This document shows positions 6,016 through 8,610 of a DNA stretch of 8,610 bases, in pieces. The position numbers and the translations under genes are program-made. Under the pieces are notes generated by a model. It worked only from the letters and a program-made list of their open reading frames with translations. It made no database searches and was not told the origin of the DNA. Origin of the DNA: an uncultured Atopobium sp. Lineage in GTDB: Bacteria; Actinomycetota; Coriobacteriia; Coriobacteriales; Atopobiaceae. The first letter of the stretch is position 1, and each line of letters opens with the position of its first letter. The stretch covers positions 1-8,610 of the forward strand of contig CAMQEO010000048.1 in assembly GCA_946999785.1 (NCBI GenBank), in the 5' to 3' direction.

Positions 6016-6049
6016 AATTTTATCAAATTATAAAGCAAAGATTACAAAG

Positions 6050-7375
6050 CTAATCGCCAATGTAGTCTTTTAACCTACCTGAACGCGAAGGATGACGCAG
6101 CTTAGCAAGCGTTTTACTTTCTATCTGACGAATACGCTCACGCGTGACACCAAACTCGCGACCAACCTCTTCAAGCGTACGAGGATGTCCGTCCTCTAAA
6201 CCAAAACGGAACTTGATAACTTTACGCTCACGATCGGCTAAACCATCGAGCACTTGATTAAGCTGCTCACGCAACATAGAGTCACTTGCAGCATCAGGAG
6301 GAGCAACCGCTGTTGAGTCTTCAATGAAGTCGCCCAAAGAAGAGTCCTCTTCTTCTCCAATAGGAGTTTCAAGCGACACAGGCTCTTGGCTGATTTTTTG
6401 GATCTCGCGCACACGATCGGCAGACATTTTCATCTGTTCGCCAATTTCCTCGGGCGTTGGCTCTCGTCCTAAATCTTGCAAAAGCTCTTTTTGAACGCGG
6501 ACAAGTTTATTGATGGTTTCTACCATGTGTACCGGAATACGAATGGTACGCGCTTGATCGGCAATAGCACGCGTAATAGCTTGACGAATCCACCAGGTAG
6601 CATAGGTAGAAAATTTAAAACCTTTTGTGTAGTCAAATTTTTCGACAGCGCGAATAAGACCAAGATTTCCCTCTTGAATAAGGTCAAGAAATAACATGCC
6701 ACGCCCAACATAGCGCTTAGCAATCGAAACAGTTAAGCGTAGGTTTGCCGAGGTAAGCGCCTGCTTTGCGTCGAGACCTACTTGTTCGATACGCATAAGA
6801 CGTCTTTGCTCAGCGCGCGTTAATTCAATCTCGCCATTTTCTGCAGCTTCCAACTTTTTGGACGCATCTGTTCCTGCTTGGATCTTCATTGCCAAATGAA
6901 CTTCTTCTGAAGCATTAAGCAAATCAACTTTTCCGATTTCTTTGAGATACATGCGAACAGGATCGCCTGTGAGCATAACTGCAGAACTATCGATTCTACG
7001 TGTACGAGCACGGGAAGAGCGTTTATTACTACGTTTTTTTGTTGCCGCACGTAAAATCTCTGTTGCAGCGCGTGTTTCGGCACGAGCCGCAGCTAAATCT
7101 GGATCTTCCTCGTCATCATCTTTTAAATCATCATCTAATAAATCATCATCATCCAAATTGACAACATCTGCAGTAATAGTAATATGCTGAGCGCGCAAAG
7201 CCTGATATACATCAGAAAGTTCATCTGCATCAGTGTCAAAATCTGACAAGGCGATTTGAATTTCGTCCTCGGATAATTTATTACCTGCTGTATTTGCTTG
7301 CGAACTTAGTTTATCAACAATTGATTGAAGTTCTTCAGAAAGCTGTACATCCTGATTAGATTCTTGCGATGTCAC
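6050..7375 (-). CDS. rpoD: Primary RNA polymerase sigma factor (RpoD/SigA)
   Basis: Housekeeping sigma-70 factor that directs RNA polymerase core to -35/-10 promoters. The 441 residues show: a divergent N-terminus (1-73); an acidic run rich in Asp (75-93); a basic run (113-127); region 1.2, DPVRMYLKEIGKVDLL (138-153); a short linker; region 2 from ANLRLTVSIAKRYVGRG (210-226) through YATWWIRQAITRAI (258-271), which recognises and melts the -10; region 3 (about 287-360); and region 4 with the helix-turn-helix TLEEVGREFGVTRERIRQIE (400-419) for the -35. It is shorter than the E. coli protein because the large insertion between regions 1.2 and 2 is missing. The start is GTG (7373-7375) after GAAAGGAT. 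It lies 65 bp after dnaG, as in the macromolecular-synthesis operon. Confidence 0.97.
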   Translation of the reverse strand: MTSQESNQDVQLSEELQSIVDKLSSQANTAGNKLSEDEIQIALSDFDTDADELSDVYQALRAQHITITADVVNLDDDDLLDDDLKDDDEEDPDLAAARAETRAATEILRAATKKRSNKRSSRARTRRIDSSAVMLTGDPVRMYLKEIGKVDLLNASEEVHLAMKIQAGTDASKKLEAAENGEIELTRAEQRRLMRIEQVGLDAKQALTSANLRLTVSIAKRYVGRGMLFLDLIQEGNLGLIRAVEKFDYTKGFKFSTYATWWIRQAITRAIADQARTIRIPVHMVETINKLVRVQKELLQDLGREPTPEEIGEQMKMSADRVREIQKISQEPVSLETPIGEEEDSSLGDFIEDSTAVAPPDAASDSMLREQLNQVLDGLADRERKVIKFRFGLEDGHPRTLEEVGREFGVTRERIRQIESKTLAKLRHPSRSGRLKDYIGD

Positions 7376-7389
7376 AGATATCCTTTCGA

Positions 7390-7403
7390 CACATTCTTAT
7401 GTG
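7390..7403 (-). other. Small hairpin in the dnaG-rpoD spacer
   Basis: CACAT (7390-7394) and ATGTG (7399-7403) form a perfect 5-bp stem with a four-base loop, just before the rpoD ribosome site (about 7380-7386). No T-run follows, so it is not a terminator. It could be an RNA-processing or translation-control element between dnaG and rpoD, or chance. Confidence 0.3.
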
Positions 7404-7419
7404 ATTTGAGAAACTACTC

Positions 7420-7448
7420 GTTATATACCCAAACCTAATTTTAGATAA
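7420..7448 (-). promoter_or_regulatory. Weak candidate rpoD promoter overlapping the dnaG stop
   Basis: On the minus strand TATAAC (7420-7425) is a reasonable -10, with TTATCT (7443-7448, overlapping the last codons of dnaG) 17 bases upstream as a poor -35. An internal rpoD promoter would be expected biologically, but the -35 match is only about half. Confidence 0.28.
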
Positions 7449-8610
7449 CATTAGAAATTATACTCTTTAGTTCGCTGATATGTTTCTGTAATTGCGTGGC
7501 TTTTTCAAGGAGTTTTTGACTTTCTTCAAAAGTAAGAGACGAACGAGCAAGCTTAAGTTGTGTTTTAATTTTTTTTACTTCTCGAATAGATGACCACAAA
7601 TCAACACTTGTTACTAAAAACTGAAATTGCATTTCTGGCGCTAAATTAGAAAAACTTACTACCCGTCCTGATGCTAATAGGTTTGGAGCCATAGGTACTA
7701 CACGTGTTGCTGCTCCTACTACTTGGGCAGGTGTTGCACCTACAGGAGTTGCAAGCATAGCCCATGCAAGCTGTTCATGCGTGGCATCCAGCCAATTAAA
7801 ATGCGCAATACGATCTTGATATTGATGCATAAGCTGTGGTTTTGCTGCCATTAAGGAAAGCAACTCTAACTCAGAACTTTTTTGCATACGAGCATCCGCA
7901 GATAACAAATGTTGTGGCGTTAATGCGCGTTTAGATGGACTGGAGTTTAAGGTATTGTTTTGAGTAGATGGCTTCAAATTTAAAGGTGCATTATTTGTGG
8001 AAGTATATGCACGTGCAGCCTCTTTATGCGCAGCCTTAATTGAGGCTTTTACGTGGTTTACATCCATATCAAGCAAATCGGCAACTTGTGAAGCGTAATC
8101 GTCTAAAAACAATGAGTGCTTCAAAGGAGCTAAAAGCTGACTGGTAGATCGTAGCGCTTGGACTCTTTGACCCTCAATACGTGTATCAAAATGTTCAAGT
8201 CTTTTTGACAGTACAAAATCTAACAGTGGGCGCGCGTGCGAAAGAATTTCGGCAAGCTCTTCCTTAGAGTGAGAAGATAAAAATTCTGCAGGATCCAAAT
8301 TTTGTGGCAACACAACACATAACATTTCAAGACGAGTTTGATCAAGAAATTGAACGGCGCGCTCGGCAGCTTTTTGACCAGCAGCATCACCATCAAACAT
8401 GCAGATAATCTTGCGCGTTGCAAAACGTTCAATGAGTTTAATATGATCGAGCGTAAGCGCAGTTCCAAGAGCCGCCACACAATTGGTAAAACCAGCACGA
8501 TGCATGGAAATAACATCGGTATAGCCTTCACACACAATAGCGGTGCCCGTTACCACAAGAGAATTTTTTGCTTCGTCAAATGCAAAGAGGTGTTTGCCTT
8601 TAGAAAACAG
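7441..8610 (-). CDS. dnaG: DNA primase, C-terminal part (enters from right edge)
   Basis: Synthesises RNA primers at the replication fork together with helicase DnaB. 389 residues are visible, already in frame at the window edge. An internal GTG at 8554-8556 is not the true start. FSKGKHLFAFDEAKNSL (2-18) is the family segment preceding the TOPRIM fold. TOPRIM follows with the metal-binding EGYTDV (28-33) and the FDGDAAG motif around Asp73/Asp75, then LGTALT and LDPAEFL. A low-complexity Asn/Ser/Pro/Thr linker separates this from the C-terminal helical DnaB-binding domain, whose last part is a long charged helix ending SIISNVI. The zinc-ribbon domain and the N-lobe of the polymerase core lie outside the window. 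The gene stops 65 bp before rpoD, with which it is probably co-transcribed. Confidence 0.95.
   Translation of the reverse strand: MFSKGKHLFAFDEAKNSLVVTGTAIVCEGYTDVISMHRAGFTNCVAALGTALTLDHIKLIERFATRKIICMFDGDAAGQKAAERAVQFLDQTRLEMLCVVLPQNLDPAEFLSSHSKEELAEILSHARPLLDFVLSKRLEHFDTRIEGQRVQALRSTSQLLAPLKHSLFLDDYASQVADLLDMDVNHVKASIKAAHKEAARAYTSTNNAPLNLKPSTQNNTLNSSPSKRALTPQHLLSADARMQKSSELELLSLMAAKPQLMHQYQDRIAHFNWLDATHEQLAWAMLATPVGATPAQVVGAATRVVPMAPNLLASGRVVSFSNLAPEMQFQFLVTSVDLWSSIREVKKIKTQLKLARSSLTFEESQKLLEKATQLQKHISELKSIISNVI

Noticed and set aside
8220..8537. 105-residue minus-strand open frame inside dnaG
   Set aside because: It is a shadow frame of the primase, hydrophobic and without recognisable motifs or a ribosome site.
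1..8610. CRISPR array, insertion sequence or toxin-antitoxin pair
   Set aside because: No regularly spaced direct repeats, transposase fragments or paired small overlapping genes were seen on either strand.

Overview
This window looks like a chromosomal core region of a moderately AT-rich bacterium. Every recognised gene lies on the minus strand, so transcription runs from high to low coordinates. The primary sigma factor is short (441 aa), with an acidic N-terminal tract, a following basic stretch and an actinobacterial-style region 1.2. Together with the AT-rich composition and the dnaG-rpoD order, this makes a low-GC member of the Coriobacteriia (Atopobium/Lancefieldella/Fannyhessea-like) my best guess. 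That assignment is an inference from sequence style, not from a search.

In transcription order: (1) the C-terminal 389 residues of DNA primase DnaG (7441-8610, entering from the right edge), followed 65 bp later by primary sigma factor RpoD (6050-7375, GTG start). This is the core of the classical macromolecular-synthesis operon. (2) An NADPH-dependent FMN reductase-like flavoprotein (5359-5928), with its own promoter region carrying a perfect 10-bp inverted repeat. (3) A complete tRNA-Asn(GUU) with encoded CCA (5140-5214), a good promoter and a strong intrinsic terminator. (4) A 129-residue orphan protein (4571-4960) with a coiled-coil N-terminus and a phage-type HAxxRYxERV C-terminal domain, preceded by a hairpin-forming palindrome. 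(5) A probable transcription unit of a PflX-like radical SAM protein (3430-4407), a 107-residue tail-anchored coiled-coil protein (3060-3383) and nicotinate phosphoribosyltransferase PncB (1485-2987). (6) The N-terminal 412 codons of arginyl-tRNA synthetase ArgS (1-1237), running off the left edge.

Most of the window is housekeeping: replication priming, transcription initiation, NAD salvage, and tRNA plus aminoacylation. The accessory-looking part is the stretch from about 4440 to 5130. There a phage-type gene sits immediately downstream of a tRNA gene, a classic integration position, although I see no integrase and no duplicated tRNA 3' end. The remaining points of interest are candidate operators and hairpins in the intergenic regions. 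I do not see a convincing new multi-gene system.
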